Position numbers and translations under genes: made by a program
In this document: positions 49,093 to 63,400 of the stretch, in pieces
Position numbering within the stretch: the first letter of the stretch is position 1
How the letters are laid out: the number at the start of each line of letters is the position of its first letter
Origin: Limnoperna fortunei
Lineage: Eukaryota; Mollusca; Bivalvia; Mytilida; Modiolidae
DNA: 64,000 nt
Reading direction: 5' to 3'
NCBI GenBank assembly: GCA_944474755.1
Contig: OX104125.1
Location: 50,455,346 to 50,519,345, forward strand
Notes under the pieces: model-generated
Database searches by the model: none
The model's input: the letters and a program-made list of their open reading frames with translations, nothing else
What the model was told of the DNA's origin: nothing

Positions 49093-50772
49093 ATTACTGA
49101 TAAAGCACAAGACTCAGAAGCTCAGCTAACATCCATTAACACAACATCAGCAAACAGTGGTGCAGCTGAGCATGGACATAAAAAGTCAAGTAAAACAAAT
49201 AGTGGTGCAGCTGAGCATGGAGATAAAAAGTCAAGTAAAACAAACAGTGGTGCAGCTGAGCATGGAGATAAAAAGTCAAGTAAAACAAACAGTGGTGCAG
49301 CTGAGCATGGACATAAAAAGTCAAGTAAAACAAATAGTGGTGCAGCTGAGCATGGACATAAAAAGTCAAGTAAAACAAATAGTGGTGCAGCTGAGCATGG
49401 AGATAAAAAGTCAAATAAAACAAACAGTGGTGCAGCTAGCCATAGTGATAAAAAGTCAAGTAAAACAAATAGTGGTGCAGCTGAGCATGGACATAAAAAG
49501 TCAAATAAAACAAACAGTGGTGCAGCTGAGCATGGACATAAAAAGTCAAATAAAACAAACAGTGGTGCAGCTAGCCATAGTGATAAAAAGTCAAGTAAAA
49601 CAAATAGTGGTGAAGCTGAGCATGGACATAAAAAGTCAAATAAAACAAACAGTGGTGCAGCTGAGCATGGACATAAAAAGTCAAATAAAACAAACAGAGG
49701 TGCAGCTAGCCATAGTGATAAAAAGTCAAGTAAAACAAATAGTGGTGCAGCTGAGCATGGACATAAAAAGTCAAATAAAACAAACAGTGGTGCAGCTAAG
49801 CATAGTGATAAAAAGTCAAGTAAAACAAACAGTGGTGCAGCTAAGCATGGTGATAAAAAGTCAAGTAAAACAAACTGTGGTGCTGCTGAGTATGGAGATA
49901 AAAAGTCAAGTAAAACAAACAGTGGTGCAGCTAAGCATGGAGATAAAAAGTCAAGTAAAACAAACAGTGGTGCTGCTGAGTATGGAGATAAAAAGTCAAG
50001 TAAAACAAACAGTGGTGCAGCTAAGCATGGAGATAAAAAGTCAAGTAAAACAAACAGTGGTGCAGCTAAGCATGGAGATAAAAAGTCAAGTAAAACAAAC
50101 AGTGGTGCAGCTAAGCATGGTGATAGAAAGTCAAGTAAAACAAACAGTGGTGCAGCTGAGCATGGTGATAAAAAGTCAAATAAAACAAACAGTAGTGCTG
50201 CTGAGTATGGAGATAAAAAGTCAAGTAAAACAAACAGTGGTGCAGCTAAGCATGGAGATAAAAAGTCAAGTAAAACAAACAGTGGTGCAGCTAAGCATGG
50301 AGATAAAAAGTCAAGTAAAACAAACAGTGGTGCAGCTAAGCATGGTGATAAAAAGTAAAGTAAAACAAACAGTGGTGCAGCTGAGCAGGAGATAAAAAGT
50401 CAGTAAAACAAACAGTGGTGCAGCTAAGCATGGTGATAAAAAGTCAAGTAAAACAAACAGTTGTGCAGCTGAGCAGGAGATAAAAAGTCAAGTAAAACAA
50501 ACAGTGGTGCAGCTAGCCATAGTGATAAAAAGTCAAGTAAAACAAACAGTGGTGCAGCTAAGCATGGTGATAAAAAGTCAAGTAAAACAAACAGTTGTGC
50601 AGCTAAGCATAGTGATAAAAAGTCAAATAAAACAAATAGTGCTAGTAATAAAGACAAAACTCAAACACCTATTGATAAATTTGTATGTACACCGCAACCA
50701 CCAGTTAGACAGGCACCAAGGCATTACACCCCCCCCCCCCGTGTAAATATTGATTTATTGAGGACAATTTGA
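49093..50772 (+). pseudogene. Broken reading frame with a 15-residue repeat (45-bp units)
   Basis: About 33 units of 45 bp. The frame I favour reads SGAAEHGDKKSSKTN per unit. It is open from before 49093 (TDKAQDSEAQLTSINTTSA leads in) to a TAA at 50356, and two one-base deletions follow at about 50386-50405. After the array it resumes as NKDKTQTPIDKF, PPVRQAPRHYTPPPPR and stops at TGA 50770. Third-position changes in this frame (AAC/AAT, GCA/GCT, GGA/GGT) are silent, which supports it over the alternative VQLSMDIKSQVKQT frame. No start codon is visible, as the LINE tail lies directly upstream. It may be the disordered C-terminus of a LINE ORF1, or a host low-complexity protein. Confidence 0.6.
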
Positions 50773-51461
50773 AAATTGTACCCAGGCAGAAGTGTTACAT
50801 TATTAATACATGTCAATTTTCAATACAATAGTCAGCTGATAAATGTTTACCAATCATTGTCAAAGGGGATTCCAACCAGACTATTTGTAGCACAAAGTAT
50901 AAATAAGGAGCATACGGCTTTAAATCTCGTTTACAAATATTAAATTGTTAAACCTGAAAACTTACCAGATAATGATTTTCTGAAAAACTCCGCATGCATA
51001 CTTTCGCTTTTTTATCCAAATAACTGTCTGAAAAAAAATCCGACGAATCGAATGCACCTTTTCACATAATCATTATGTCCACAATCATAAATTCGCAACT
51101 TATCCATTGTGTATAGGGGTTAAACATTTGAAACGTGTGTCGTTAACATTTATCAATTTAAAAAGAATCCGATTAAGTTTGATTTATTATATTATACACA
51201 AATTTTCATTTGTTTCAACAGTATTATGTTTCGAGTTTTTCCACGTGCGGTTTTTGAATTGTCTTAGTTGTTACAGGTCACTGACTCTTAAATTTGTGTC
51301 TAGTTTATATATGTACTTTAGTTGTTATAGGTTTTTTTTGTGTGTAAATGCCTTTGTCTGTGGATACATTTATTAATATATGTATCATGATTGTGTATGT
51401 GCAATTAATAGGCGATTAACGGCAGATGGTCATTTTAATTTATTAAATAACACCTATTTTA
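50773..51461. other. Intergenic, nothing recognised
   Basis: AT-rich sequence. The 89-codon frame at 51107-51376 is rich in Phe, Leu and Tyr, without any recognisable motif. Confidence 0.4.
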
Positions 51462-51467
51462 TACTAC

Positions 51468-53870
51468 ATGAATTTAAGTACATTAAATATAAACGGACTC
51501 AAGAATAAGTCAAAAAGAGACAGACCTTTAGAGTGGATTAAGTCAAACAATTGTGATATATTTATTTTATTCAAGAAACTCATTTTGATGACAATATTTC
51601 ACAATCAATTCAAAATGAAAAAAAAATTAAATATATTCAATAATTTTGAAACATCTGGGGGTAAGGGGTGGCTATTCTTACTAAAAATACTGTTTGACTA
51701 AGTCTTAATTTTCGATTGATCAACTGTGTTAAAGATAACGACGGAAGAATAGTTTTGGTTAATACTGAGTTAGAAAATAACTTATTTACGCTGCTATGTT
51801 TGTATGCACCTAAATGTAGATCAAATAGAAATGCTTTCTTAAAAAAAAGGTCTATATGATGGTTAAAGAACATGTAGTACGTAGGAATACCGATTTTAGG
51901 AGGGGACTGTAATGATAATCTGAAAAACATAGACCGCATGAACTTTATATCTGGAAATAACAAGGTAGAACCTGTAAATAGCTTGACATCACTGATTAAA
52001 GTTAATAAATTAGTAGAGGGTTCAAAATTCTGACAAACAGCAATATACATGGCGTCGAAAAGATAAATCACAAGCTAGTAGAATTGACATGATTCTAATT
52101 AGTCAATTTTTTGTTTCGTTCATTGACTTTTGTAAAATCAAACCTGCTATTATTAATTCTACTGATCACCAAGGAGTATGTATGAGATTTAGGGCTGGGG
52201 TTAATGAAAAAGGGATAGGATATTGGAAACTTAATAATTCGATTTTAGCTGAAAATGAATATGTGAATTAATTGCAAAAGTATTCTACTGTCATCGTAAG
52301 ATAGACTTACGCCTTCCTTGGGATATATTTTAAGTAAAATTAAGGGAGGTAACCATTTAATACTGTAGGACTAAGGCTAAATTAAATAGAGATTTAGAAA
52401 AAAAAAATCTTAAGACACAACATGAATTAACGGACAAGCAAACTATTGACAACCCTTTATTAGAAAGAAACGTTAAGGATTTAGAAAATGAAATTATAAA
52501 AATTTATTATCAAAAGGCCATGGGCGCTCAAGTAAGATCTAGAGAGAAATGGATCGAGTTGGATGAAAAAAATAACTCGTGCTTTTTAGGATTAGAAAAG
52601 CAGAGACAGAATAAATAATTAATTAATAAATTAAAGATAGGGAATAATGCTTTACTAAGTGACCAAGAAAAAGATAAGGTAGGTGGGATAAGTTGGATTG
52701 AACAACCAGTAAAAGCGTTTGGTATTTATTTCGGACATGGAAAATTGTTATATGCTTGGAAGAAACGAAAACTCACAATTTTGCAAGAATTTTAATAATT
52801 AAAACTATGATTATTCCTATATTTACTGTTGTTGGTACAGTGAGTCTTATTCTAGAAGTAGTTCTTGAAGAAAATCAGTGTTTCAAATTCATATGGGAGA
52901 ATACATCTGATAATGTGAAAAGAAATGTCATTTTATACGGAATTGTCGGTTTATACGAAAAAGTGGGACTTACGCTGATAGATATACGAAGTTATTTTAT
53001 TTCTTTAAGGGCTTTGTGCGTTAAAAGATTAATAAATGGGAAAATACAAAACTGGAAAGCTATTCCCTTAAAATATTTTGGAACACTTGGTAATGATTGG
53101 TTAATATTTAGAACCAATATTAACCTTCGAAGTTCTGAAGAAATATTGAAAGATATCCCCGTATTCTACAGAGATATAGTTTAATGTTGGGTTCTTTCTT
53201 GGGGAGGCCAAGTGCAAGAACCACGTATTTTTTTAGTATAAGGAAACAGATTATTTGGAGTAATAAATTAATCAGATATAAATATCAATCTATTGTTTAT
53301 AACAACTGGATAAAAAGTGACATTATATATATAAATGATATTTTAGGTCACAAAGGTAGCATTTCTGAAGAAATTATATTTCAAAAACTAAAGAGAAAAA
53401 GTAACTGGATAACCGAAGTAAAAATATTCAAAGACTCAATACCTAATGAGTGGTAAAATATTTTGAAAAAAAAAGAATCGGTAAAAAGCATGGTAAATAT
53501 TGACAGAAACAGTTATGTTTGGAAATGTCTACCAATAGATTTATGTCAGGTTACAAACAATATGTTTTATATGTCAATAGTATATACAAAAGTCGAACCT
53601 TCCTTTGGCTTTGAAAAGTGGAAGAGAATACTTAACTTTAAAAAGATACTGTGTTCAGAAAAAATTATTATTCATTTATATTTAGTTATATGACAGAAAA
53701 TAAGTAAAAAGAGTTTAGATGGAAGCTTATACAGTATATCATTTCAACAAAAAATATTATTTCAATGAAAAGTTGCGACAAACCAACTTTGCAATTTCTG
53801 TAGGCAAGAAGAGGATTATTTTCATTTTTATATAATGTCCAAATTAACTACCCTTCTAGGAAGAGATTAA
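51468..53870 (+). pseudogene. L1/Tx1-like LINE ORF2 lacking the RT core
   Basis: It opens with MNLSTLNINGLKNKSKRDRP, the endonuclease (exonuclease-endonuclease-phosphatase family) start. A frameshifted QETHFDD and GGDCNDNL follow near 51900. The linker GAQVRSREKWIELDEKNNSC then FLGLEKQRQNK (52530-52615) is typical of L1/Tx1-like ORF2. After a further 100 bp the sequence jumps to the post-RT region WKKRKLTI, ARILIIKTMIIPIF, FIWENTSDNVKRN and SLRALCVKRLINGKIQNWKA (52750-53184). The RT domain itself is missing. The C-terminal part continues to CRQEEDYFHF near 53815. Many stops and frameshifts. Confidence 0.85.
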
Positions 53871-55326
53871 AAAGGTTTTGTTAAGATGTAGCATTGATCT
53901 CAAGATAAAATTAGAACATTAAGTTTTGGGTTATAAGATTATTGATCAGAATTATTTTTGCATAAATTACATTTTGACTATTATTTCATTTCCTATTTAT
54001 AAATGTTACAATATATATCAGAACAAAAAAACAAAGAATGTTAACATCTTTAGCATGTTTGTTATAGAGTTTATGAAGATAATCAATGACAAAACTGACG
54101 ACATATTTGTGCAAAGATTCGGGAAAAAGTTAAATGTATAGCTATTAATTATGCAGAAATTATGTAATACAACTAGTTAAACCCTGGGTAACTAGAGGAA
54201 TAGTACAGGAAACACCAAGAACAGCTTGGATTCTTGGTGCTGATAGTAAGTAACAAGCATAGTTGGACTAAAATATAATTTTGTAAAAAAAGTTGGTAAA
54301 TTTTCATACTTTAATTCCAACCAAACTTTATGATATTTTAAATTTTTAAACACTGGTAATTTTTTACGACTTTTTATTTCCAAGAAAACTCTTTATGGTA
54401 AATTTCAGATTCGAGTCGCGATGCAAATCCTTTTGTAGAAATTTTTGCAGACTATAAATTATTGGTTATCTCCCTTATTAATTTCAAGACAAATCACAGA
54501 CGAAGATGTTAGATTTCGTAAAATATATGTATTAAAAGCAATATTTTATATTATGTTTTACTAAAACGCACTAGAAAGTGATTAGACGACGTTTTGAAAC
54601 TGGTTTTAATATGTCTTTCACATGAAATACGGTCTGATTAACCAATCATATGCAAATATACTGTTGTAATCAGGATGCTTTATCTTACGATTGCTGTGGT
54701 TTATGTTATTAGTTGAAGACAGATGCACCACTAGCATTAAAAATAACTGAAAATTGTTTCCCTATGTAAAGGAATAGCAAAGTCAATGATTTGCTATGTA
54801 AAATGCCATTGCGATCAAAAATGTAAAATATCAGGTCACACTTACATTATGTGACAAAAATTATGTGAAAATTTATATAAATGCAGTAGTGTATGGAAAG
54901 TTGCAAATAACAGTTAGATAAACGAAGAGCAAAGGATTGAGGTCACTTCCTTACTATATACCACAACTTTTTCTAAATATACAATTTCTGAATTCAATAT
55001 TGACCCCAAAAACATGAAACGCAAAGTCAACAATAACGTAATACGAATTACATTCTTAAGCATTCTTATTGTCCCGTGCTTTTAAGCGCAGTCGTATATA
55101 AAAGAACTAAAGAACTAATCGTTTCAGTGATAATTCTAACTAGAATATATTATTCTTATATGTAACTAATCAAGTCGCCAATTTTATTTGCACTTTGCTT
55201 CGTAAACCTATGTATGCATCATATGTAACAGTTGATACTATATAGTTGTTTTGTTCTGTTGTATCAATCTTTACTGATCTGACTCTTGTATTGTTCTATG
55301 TCGTCATTATATGTTCTTTAGATGAT
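53871..55326. other. Intergenic, no gene recognised
   Basis: AT-rich sequence. A consensus TATATAAAAG at 55095-55104 could be a promoter, but no exon with a recognisable product follows. Confidence 0.4.
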
Positions 55327-55587
55327 TATTTAGTATTGGTTTGTTTTTGTTTGAATGGTGTTTTAACTCCACTTTCATCAATTTTTCAGCTATATCATGG
55401 CGTCCAGTTTTTATTGGGGGAGGAAGCCGAAGTACCCGGAGAGAACCCCCGACATGCGTTAGGAAAACTGGCAATCCCTGCCTGCAGTGAGAATGGAACC
55501 GCAATCTCAGTGTTGACAGACCACGTGATCAATAGTAGACGAACTACTTTAACCACTCGGCCACAGCGGCCCCCTATTTAGTATTGG
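55327..55587 (-). mobile_element. Second tRNA-derived SINE, with 13-bp target duplication
   Basis: The body is 55340-55574, minus strand. It is the same family as the SINE at 44969, with about 27 fewer bases between the core and the tRNA head and a mutated box B (GGTTCCATTC). Perfect flanking duplications TATTTAGTATTGG lie at 55327-55339 and 55575-55587. An open frame at 55246-55581 is an accident of this element. Confidence 0.93.
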
Positions 55588-57049
55588 GAGAGGATTTCAC
55601 ATAATGTTGTAAAAACTTGTGACCAATGTCATTGCATATTTGCAAATAAATACCAATAAACATAAACTAACTAAACTGACATTAAATTGTAATATGATTC
55701 GATGTTGAATCTCCTTGCAGGGATTATAGGTGAGTATACGTATGCACACGGTGTTTTAAGTACTCTATAAATACATTTATTCTTGACCTTCCTTATATAT
55801 TGAGTATGTCAATTTTTGCTGTACTTTTAATTGCAGAAGAAAGGTGAGACTTAACTAAATAACAACATAAGTTAACAAGACTCATCATTTATCAAACTAC
55901 ATCATAGTATTATACATAAAACAAAATGCATTATTCTTTAGTTATTTTTGAGTGGTGTGATTAAATAACCCGTTGGGTAACTTTATGGTTATGATACTTT
56001 CTTAGTTTATTAATAATTTTACAGTAGGACATATAAAGGTCAATTTAACGCCGTAAATGTTACCCGTATGTTAAACAAAAATTTCTTAACAACGCCACCT
56101 ATAAAAATTGTTTAGGTCAGGACAAATTGGCGAGGTTTAAGTTTTTCTTAAATTTATTCGTTAAATTAAATGTAGCAATTTATACGTAGTAACGGAATCG
56201 ATCAAGGGTATATTTTGATGCATGACTGTATGTATGCGAAACAGATATAATCAACAGATTGCGTAAGATCGATGATAAAAAAATCGTCATATTTTTATGT
56301 AAACATGGCGCGGGCCGTTTGTTAACAAAATTATTCAAAAGTAAAAGCTGACACAATTTTATTCCCGGCCCTTTTTTATGTATTTTTACAACTGCTTACT
56401 CTTAATTTACCAATAGTTTTTCTCGTTATACCAGTCAAAATGTGTCACCATCCATCGTAAATGTCACGAGGTTGTTTACCAACATGATCAAAACACGTGC
56501 GAGTTTTCAAATGTTGACGAACACAAATCATGCTTAATCCTCGAAACTGGCGTTTTGAAGAAGAAATGTTTGTTTAAATTTTACATTAAGCATGACTCGT
56601 TAAAAGTCTAATATCACGAATTCCCAAGAATTATTTTGTGCCAAGACACTGTGTAATTTGACAGGAATTGAAAAAAACTCAATGTGCCTGGGCAGGACAG
56701 CTAGTCCGACACCTCACTGGTACGACATCCCATTAGTCTGACACCTCAAATAGTTGGACACTCAATATGTCGATCATCCATTTGTTTTTAAAAAAAACTT
56801 TCTCAAACCATGAGCAAAGTGCAAAACCTCGAATCAGAAATACAAGGCGCTGTTTTACTAATCATTTAAAATTGTATATCATTTTTTTATAATTATTATT
56901 TCCTGATATCACAAAAAAATTATTTCAATATTTTATTTTTTGATCTGCAAAAAAATAAGGAATAGTAAATTGTAAATAGTAAAACGGGACCTTAAACACA
57001 AACATGTCGGAAACTAGAACAGAGTACTTATTGTTTTAAGCGAAGACAA
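55588..57049. other. Intergenic, with a short 16-20-bp repeat near 56700-56780
   Basis: No gene is recognised. Around 56700 five degenerate units of TAGTCCGACACCTCA type occur. Near 55722 (TTGCAG|GGATTATAG|GTGAGT) and 55838 (TTGCAG|AAGAAAG|GTGAGA) lie short stretches bounded by splice-like signals, with no supporting coding context. Confidence 0.4.
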
Positions 57050-57400
57050 CATTTTCTCTTTAGCTCATTTCTCCGACCCTGCAGTAATCTGACATTTATT
57101 GACATCTTCATTGTCCCGACAGTTGCCCTTAAGCTCATTTCTCCAACACAGGATTAATCTGACATTTATTGAAATTTTATTGTCCCTACAGACATTGTCC
57201 ATTCAGCGCATTTATTGACATTGATTGACATATATCTTATTGTTTCTACAGACATTATCCCTTCAGCTCATTTCTCCGACACTGTAGTAATCTACCATTT
57301 ATTTGCATCTCATTGTCCTCACCGACATTTTCCTTTTAACTCATTTCTCCAACACTGCAGTAATCTAACATTTATTGACATCTCATTGTCCGGGCCATCA
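57050..57400. repeat. ~70-bp tandem repeat G (five units)
   Basis: Units share AGCTCATTTCTCCGACACTG, CAGTAATCTGACATTTATTG and ACATCTCATTGTCC. One unit is truncated. It is unrelated in sequence to the 70-bp satellite of the left half. Confidence 0.88.
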
Positions 57401-57415
57401 CCTCATTTCATGTCT

Positions 57416-60400
57416 ATGTGGTCAGTCGTATGGTAATCAGTATACGACCTATTTATGTTGTCAGTTATATGGTAATCAGTATAAGACCTGTTTATGTGTT
57501 CAGTTGTATGGTAATCAGTATTAGAAATGTTTATTGTCAGTTGTATGGTAATCAGTATTAGACCTGTTTATATGGTCAGTGTAAGGTAATCAGTATTAGA
57601 CCTGTTAATATGGTCAGTTGTGTGATATTCAGTATTAGTCCTGTGTACGTGGTCAGTGTATGGTAATCAGTATTAGACCTGTTTATTGTCAGTTGTATGG
57701 TAATCAGTATTAGACCTGTTTATTGTCAGTTGTATGGTAATCAGTATTAGACCTGTTTATGTGGTTAGTTGAAAAGTAATCAGTATTGACTTGTTTTTGT
57801 GGTCAGTTGTATGGTAATCAGTATTAGACCTGTTTATATGATCAGATGTATGGTAATCATTATTAGACCTGTCGATATGGTCAGTTGTATGGTAATCAGT
57901 ATTAGACCTGTTTATATGGTCAGTGTAAGGTAATCAGTATTAGACCTGTTTGTGTGGTTAGTTGTGTGGTATTCATTATTAGTCCTGTGTATGTGGTCTG
58001 TGGTATGGTACTCAGTATTGGACCTCTTTATATGGTCAGTTGTATAGTAATAAGAATTAGACCTGTTTGTGCGGTCAGTTGTGTGGTAATCAGTATTAGA
58101 CCTGTTTTTATGGTCAGTTGTAAAATTATCAGTATTTGACCTGTTTTTGTGCTCAATTGTATTGTAATCAGTATTAGACTTGTTTATGTGCTCAGTTGTA
58201 TGGTAATCAGTATTAGACCTGTTTATGTGGTCAGTTGTATGGAAATCAGTATAAGACCTGTTTATATTGTCATTTGCATGGTAATCAGTATTAAACATGT
58301 TTATATGGTCACTTGAATGGTAATCAGTATTAGACCTGTTTATGTGGTCAGTTGTATGATAATCAGCATCAGACCTGTTTATTGTCAGTTGTATGGTGAT
58401 CAGTATCAGATCTGTTTATGTGGTCATTTAAATGGTAATCAGTATTAGATCTGTTAATATGATAAGTTGTATAGTAATAAGTGTTAGACCTCTTTATTTG
58501 GTCAGTGTGTGATAATCAGTATTAGACCTTTTTATAATGGTCAGTAAATAGTCAGTATTAGACCTCTTTATATGGTCAGTAAATAGTCAGTATTAAACCT
58601 GTTTATGTGGTCAGTTGTATGGTAATCAGTATTATACCTGTTTATATGGTCAGGAAATGGTAATCAATATCAGACCTGTTTATATGGTTAGTTGTATGGT
58701 AATCAGTATTCGAACTGTTTATGTGGTCAATTGTGTGGTAATCAGTATTAGTCGTGTGTATGTGGTAAGTTTTGAAGTAATCAGAATTGGACCTGTTTGT
58801 GAGGTCAGTTGTATGGTAATCAGTATTAGACCTGTTTATGTGGTCAGTTGTATGGAAATCAGTGTAAGACCTGTTTATATTGTCATTTGCATGGTAATCA
58901 GTATTAGACCTGCTGATATGGTCAGTTGTATGGTAATCAGTATTAAACACGTTTATATGGTCACTTGCATGGTAATCAGTATTAGACCTGTTTATGTGGT
59001 CAGTTGTATGGTAATCAGTATTAGACCTGTTTATGTGGTCAGTTGTATGGTAATCAGCATCAGACTTGTTTATTGTCAGTTGTATGGTAATCAGCATCAG
59101 ACCTGTTTATTGTCAGTTGTATGGTAATCAGTATCAGATCTGTTTATGTGGTCATTTAAATGGTAATCAGTATTAGATCTGTTTATGTGGTCAGTTGTAT
59201 GGTAATCAGTATTAGACCTGTTTATGTGGTCATTTGCATGGTAATCAGTATTAGATCTGTTAATATGATAAGTTGTATAGTAATAAGTGTTAGACCTCTT
59301 TTTTTGGTCAGTGTGTGATAATCAGTATTAGACCTTTTTATATGGTCAGTAAATAGTCAGTATTAGACATCTTTATATGGTCAGTAAATAGTCAGTATTA
59401 GACCTGTTTATGTGGCCAGTTGTATGGTAATCAGTATTATACTTGTTTATATGGTCAGCAAATGGTAATCAATATCAGACCTGTTTATATGGTAAGTTGT
59501 ATGGTAATCAGTATTAGAACTGTTTATGTGGTCAGTTGTGTGGTAATCAGTATGAGTCGTGTGTATGTGGTAAGTTTTAAAGTAATCAGAATTGGACCTG
59601 TTTGTGAGGTCAGTTGTATGGTAATAAGTATTAGACCTGTTTATATGATCAGTTGTATGGAAATGAGTGTTAGACCTCTTTATATGGTCAGTGTATGGTT
59701 AACAGGATTAGACCTCTTTATATGGTCAGTAAATGGTAATCAGTATTAGACCTGTTTATGTGGTCAGTTGTATGGTAATCTGTATTAGACCTGTTTATGT
59801 GGTCAGTTGTATGGTAATCAGTATTAGACATGTTTGTGTGGTCAGATGTATGGTAATCAATATTATACCTGTTTATATGATCAGTTGAATGGTAATCAGA
59901 ATTAGACCTGATTACTTGGTCTGTGGTATGGTAAGAAGTATTAGGCCTGTTTTTATAATCAGTTGTATAGTAATAATTGGTAGGCCTCTTTATATGGTCA
60001 GTGTATGGTAATCAGTATTAGACTTCATTATATGGTCAGTAAATGGTAATCAGTATCAGACCTGTGTATATGGTCAGTTGTATGTTAATCAGTATCAGAC
60101 CTGTTTTTGTGGTCAGTAGTAGGGTAATCAGTATTAAACATGTTTATATGGTCACTTGTGTGGTATTCAGTATTAGTCCTGTGTATGTGGTCAGTTGTAT
60201 GGTAATCAGTATTAAACATGTTTATATGGTCACTTGCATGGTAATCAGTATTAGACCTGTTTATGTGGTCAGTTGTATGGTAATCAGCATCAGACCTGTT
60301 TATTTTTAGTTGTATGGTAATCAGTATCAGATCTGTTTATGTGGTCATTTACATGGTAATCAGTATTAGATCTGTTCATATGATAAGTTGTATAGTAATA

Positions 60401-63400
60401 AGTGTTAGACCTCTTTATTTGGTCAGTGTGTGGTAATCAGTATTAGACCTTTTTATAATGGTCAGTAAATAGTCAGTATTAAACATCTTTAAATGGTCAG
60501 TAAATAGTCAGTATTAGACCTGTTTATGTGGTCAGTTGTATGGTAATCAGTATTATACCTGTTTACATGGTCAGCAAATGGTAATCAATATCAGACCTGT
60601 TTATATGGTTAGTTGTATGGTAATCAGTATTCGAACTGTTTATGTGGTCAGTTGTGTCGTAATCAGTAATAGTCGTGTGTATGTGGTAAGTTTTAAAGTA
60701 ATCAGAATTGGACCTGTTTGTGTGGTCAGTTGTATGGTAATCAGTATTAGACCTGTTTATGTGGTCAGTTGTATGGAAATCAGTGTAAGACCTGTTTATA
60801 TTGTTATTTGCATAGTAATCAGTATTAGACCTGCTGATATGGTCAGTTGTATGGTAATCAGTATTAAACATGTTTATATGGTCACTTGCATGGTAATCAG
60901 TATTAGACCTGTTTATGTGGTCAGATGTATGGTAATCAGTATTAGACCTGTTTATGTGGTCAGTTGTATGGTAATCAGTATTAGACCTCTTTATATGGTC
61001 AGTTGTATAGTAATCAGAATTAAACCTGTTTGTGCGGTCAGTTGTGTGGTAATCAGTATTAGACCTGTTTTTATGGTCAGTTGTAAAATTATCAGTATTT
61101 GACCTGTTTTTGTGCTCAATTGTATTGTAATCAGTATTAGACTTGTTTATGTGCTCAGTTGTATGGTAATCAGTATTAGACCTGTTTATGTGGTCAGTTG
61201 TATGGAAATCAGTATAAGACCTGTTTATATTGTCATTTGCATGGTAATCAGTATTAGACCTGCTGATATGGTCAGTTGTATGGTAATCAGTATTAAACAT
61301 GTTTATATGGTCACTTGAATGGTAATCAGTATTAGACCTGTTTATGTGGTCAGTTGTATGGTAATCAGCATCAGACCTGTTTATTGTCAGTTGTATGGTA
61401 ATCAGTATCAGATCTGTTTATGTGGTCATTTAAATGGTAATCAGTATTAGATCTGTTAATATGATAAGTTGTATAGTAATAAGTGTTAGACCTATTTATT
61501 TGGTCAGTGTGTGATAATCAGTATTAGACCTTTTGATAATGGTCAGTAAATAGTCAGTATTAGACCTCTTTATATGGTCAGTAAATAGTCAGTATTAAAC
61601 CTGTTTATGTGGTCAGTTGTATGGTAATCAGTATTATACCTGTTTATATGGTCAGCAAATGGTAATCAATATCAGACCTGTTTATGTGGTCAGTTGTTTG
61701 GTAATCAGTATTAGTCGTGTGTATGTGGTAAGTTTTAAAGTAATCAGAATTGGACCTGTTTGTGAGGTCAGTTGTATGGTAATCAGTATTAGACCTGTTT
61801 ATGTGGTCAGTTGTATGGAAATCAGTGTAAGACCTGTTTATATTGTCATTTGCATGGTAATCAGTATAAGACCTGCTGATATGGTCAGTTGTATGGTAAT
61901 CAGTATTAAACACGTTTATATGGTCACTTGCATGGTAATCAGTATTAGACCTGTTTATGTGGTCAGTTGTATGGTAATCAGTATTAGACCTGTTTATGTG
62001 CTCAGTTGTATGGTAATCAGCATCAGACTTGTTTATTGTCAGTTGAATGGTAATCAGTATCAGATATGTTTATGTGGTTATTTGCATGGTAATCAATATT
62101 AGATCTGTTAATATGATAAGTTGTATAGTAATAAGTGTTAGACCTCTTTATTTGGTCAGTGTGTGATAATCAGTATTAGACCTGTTTATGTGGTCAGTTG
62201 TATGGTAAACAGTATTAAACATGTTTATATGGTCACTTGCATGGTAATCAGTATTAGACCTGTTTATGTGGTCAGTTGTATGGTAATCAGTATTAGACCT
62301 GTTTATGTGGTCAGTTGTATGGTAATCAGCATCAGACTTGTTTATTGTCAGTTGTATGGTCAATCGGTATCAGATATGTTTATGTGGTCATTTGCATGGT
62401 AACCAGTATTAGATCTGTTAATATGATAAGTTGTATAGTAATAAGTGTTAGACCTCTTTATTTGGTCAGTGTGTGATAATCAGTATTAGACCTTTTTATA
62501 TGGTCAGTAAATAGTCAGTATTAGACCTCTTTATATGGTCAGTAAATAGTCAGTATTAGACCTGTTTATGTGGCCAGTTGTATGGTAATCAGTATTATAC
62601 TTGTTTATATGGTCAGCAAATGGTAATCAATATCAGACCTGTTTATATGGTAAGTTGTATGGTAATCAGTATTAGAACTGTTTATGTGGTCAGTTGTGTG
62701 GTAATCAGTATGAGTCGTGTGTATGTGGTAAGTTTTAAAGTAATCAGAATTGAACCTGTTTGTGAGGTCAGTTGTATGGTAATCAGTATTAGACCTGTTT
62801 ATATGATCAGTTGTATGGAAATGAGTGTTAGACCTCTTTATATGGTCAGTGTATGGTTAACAGGATTAGACCTCTTTATATGGTCAGTAAATGGTAATCA
62901 GTATTAGACTTGTTTATGTGGTCAGTTGTATGGTAATCTGTATTAGACCTGTTTATGTGGTCAGTTGTATGGTAATCAGTATTAGACATGTTTGTGTGGT
63001 CAGATGTATGGTAATCAATATTATACCTGTTTATATGATCAGTTGAATGGTAATCAGAATTAGACCTGATTACTTGGTCTGTGGTATGGTAAGAAATATT
63101 AGGCCTGTTTTTATAATCAGTTGTATAGTAATAATTGGTAGGCCTCTTTATATGGTCAGTGTATGGTAATCAGTATTAGACCTTATAATATGGTCAGTAA
63201 ATGGTAATCAGTATCAGACCTGTGTATATGGTCAGTTGTATGTTAATCAGTATCAGACCTGTTTTTGTGGTCAGTAGTAGGGTAATCAGTATTAAACATG
63301 TTTATATGGTCACTTGTGTGGTATTCAGTATTAGTCCTGTGTATGTGGTCAGTTGTATGGTAATCAGTATTAAACATGTTTATATGGTCACTTGCATGGT

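Noticed and set aside
49157..50395. A 412-codon frame reading VQLSMDIKSQVKQT per unit
   Set aside because: The frame one base away is equally open over most of the array, continues into plausible peptide on both sides, and shows silent third-position changes. This frame is likely its shadow.
55722..55848. Micro-exons between splice-like signals, as alternative 3' exons of the peptide gene
   Set aside because: They are 7-9 bases long, about 10 kb away across several transposons, and the exon at 45601 gives a better stop and polyadenylation signal.
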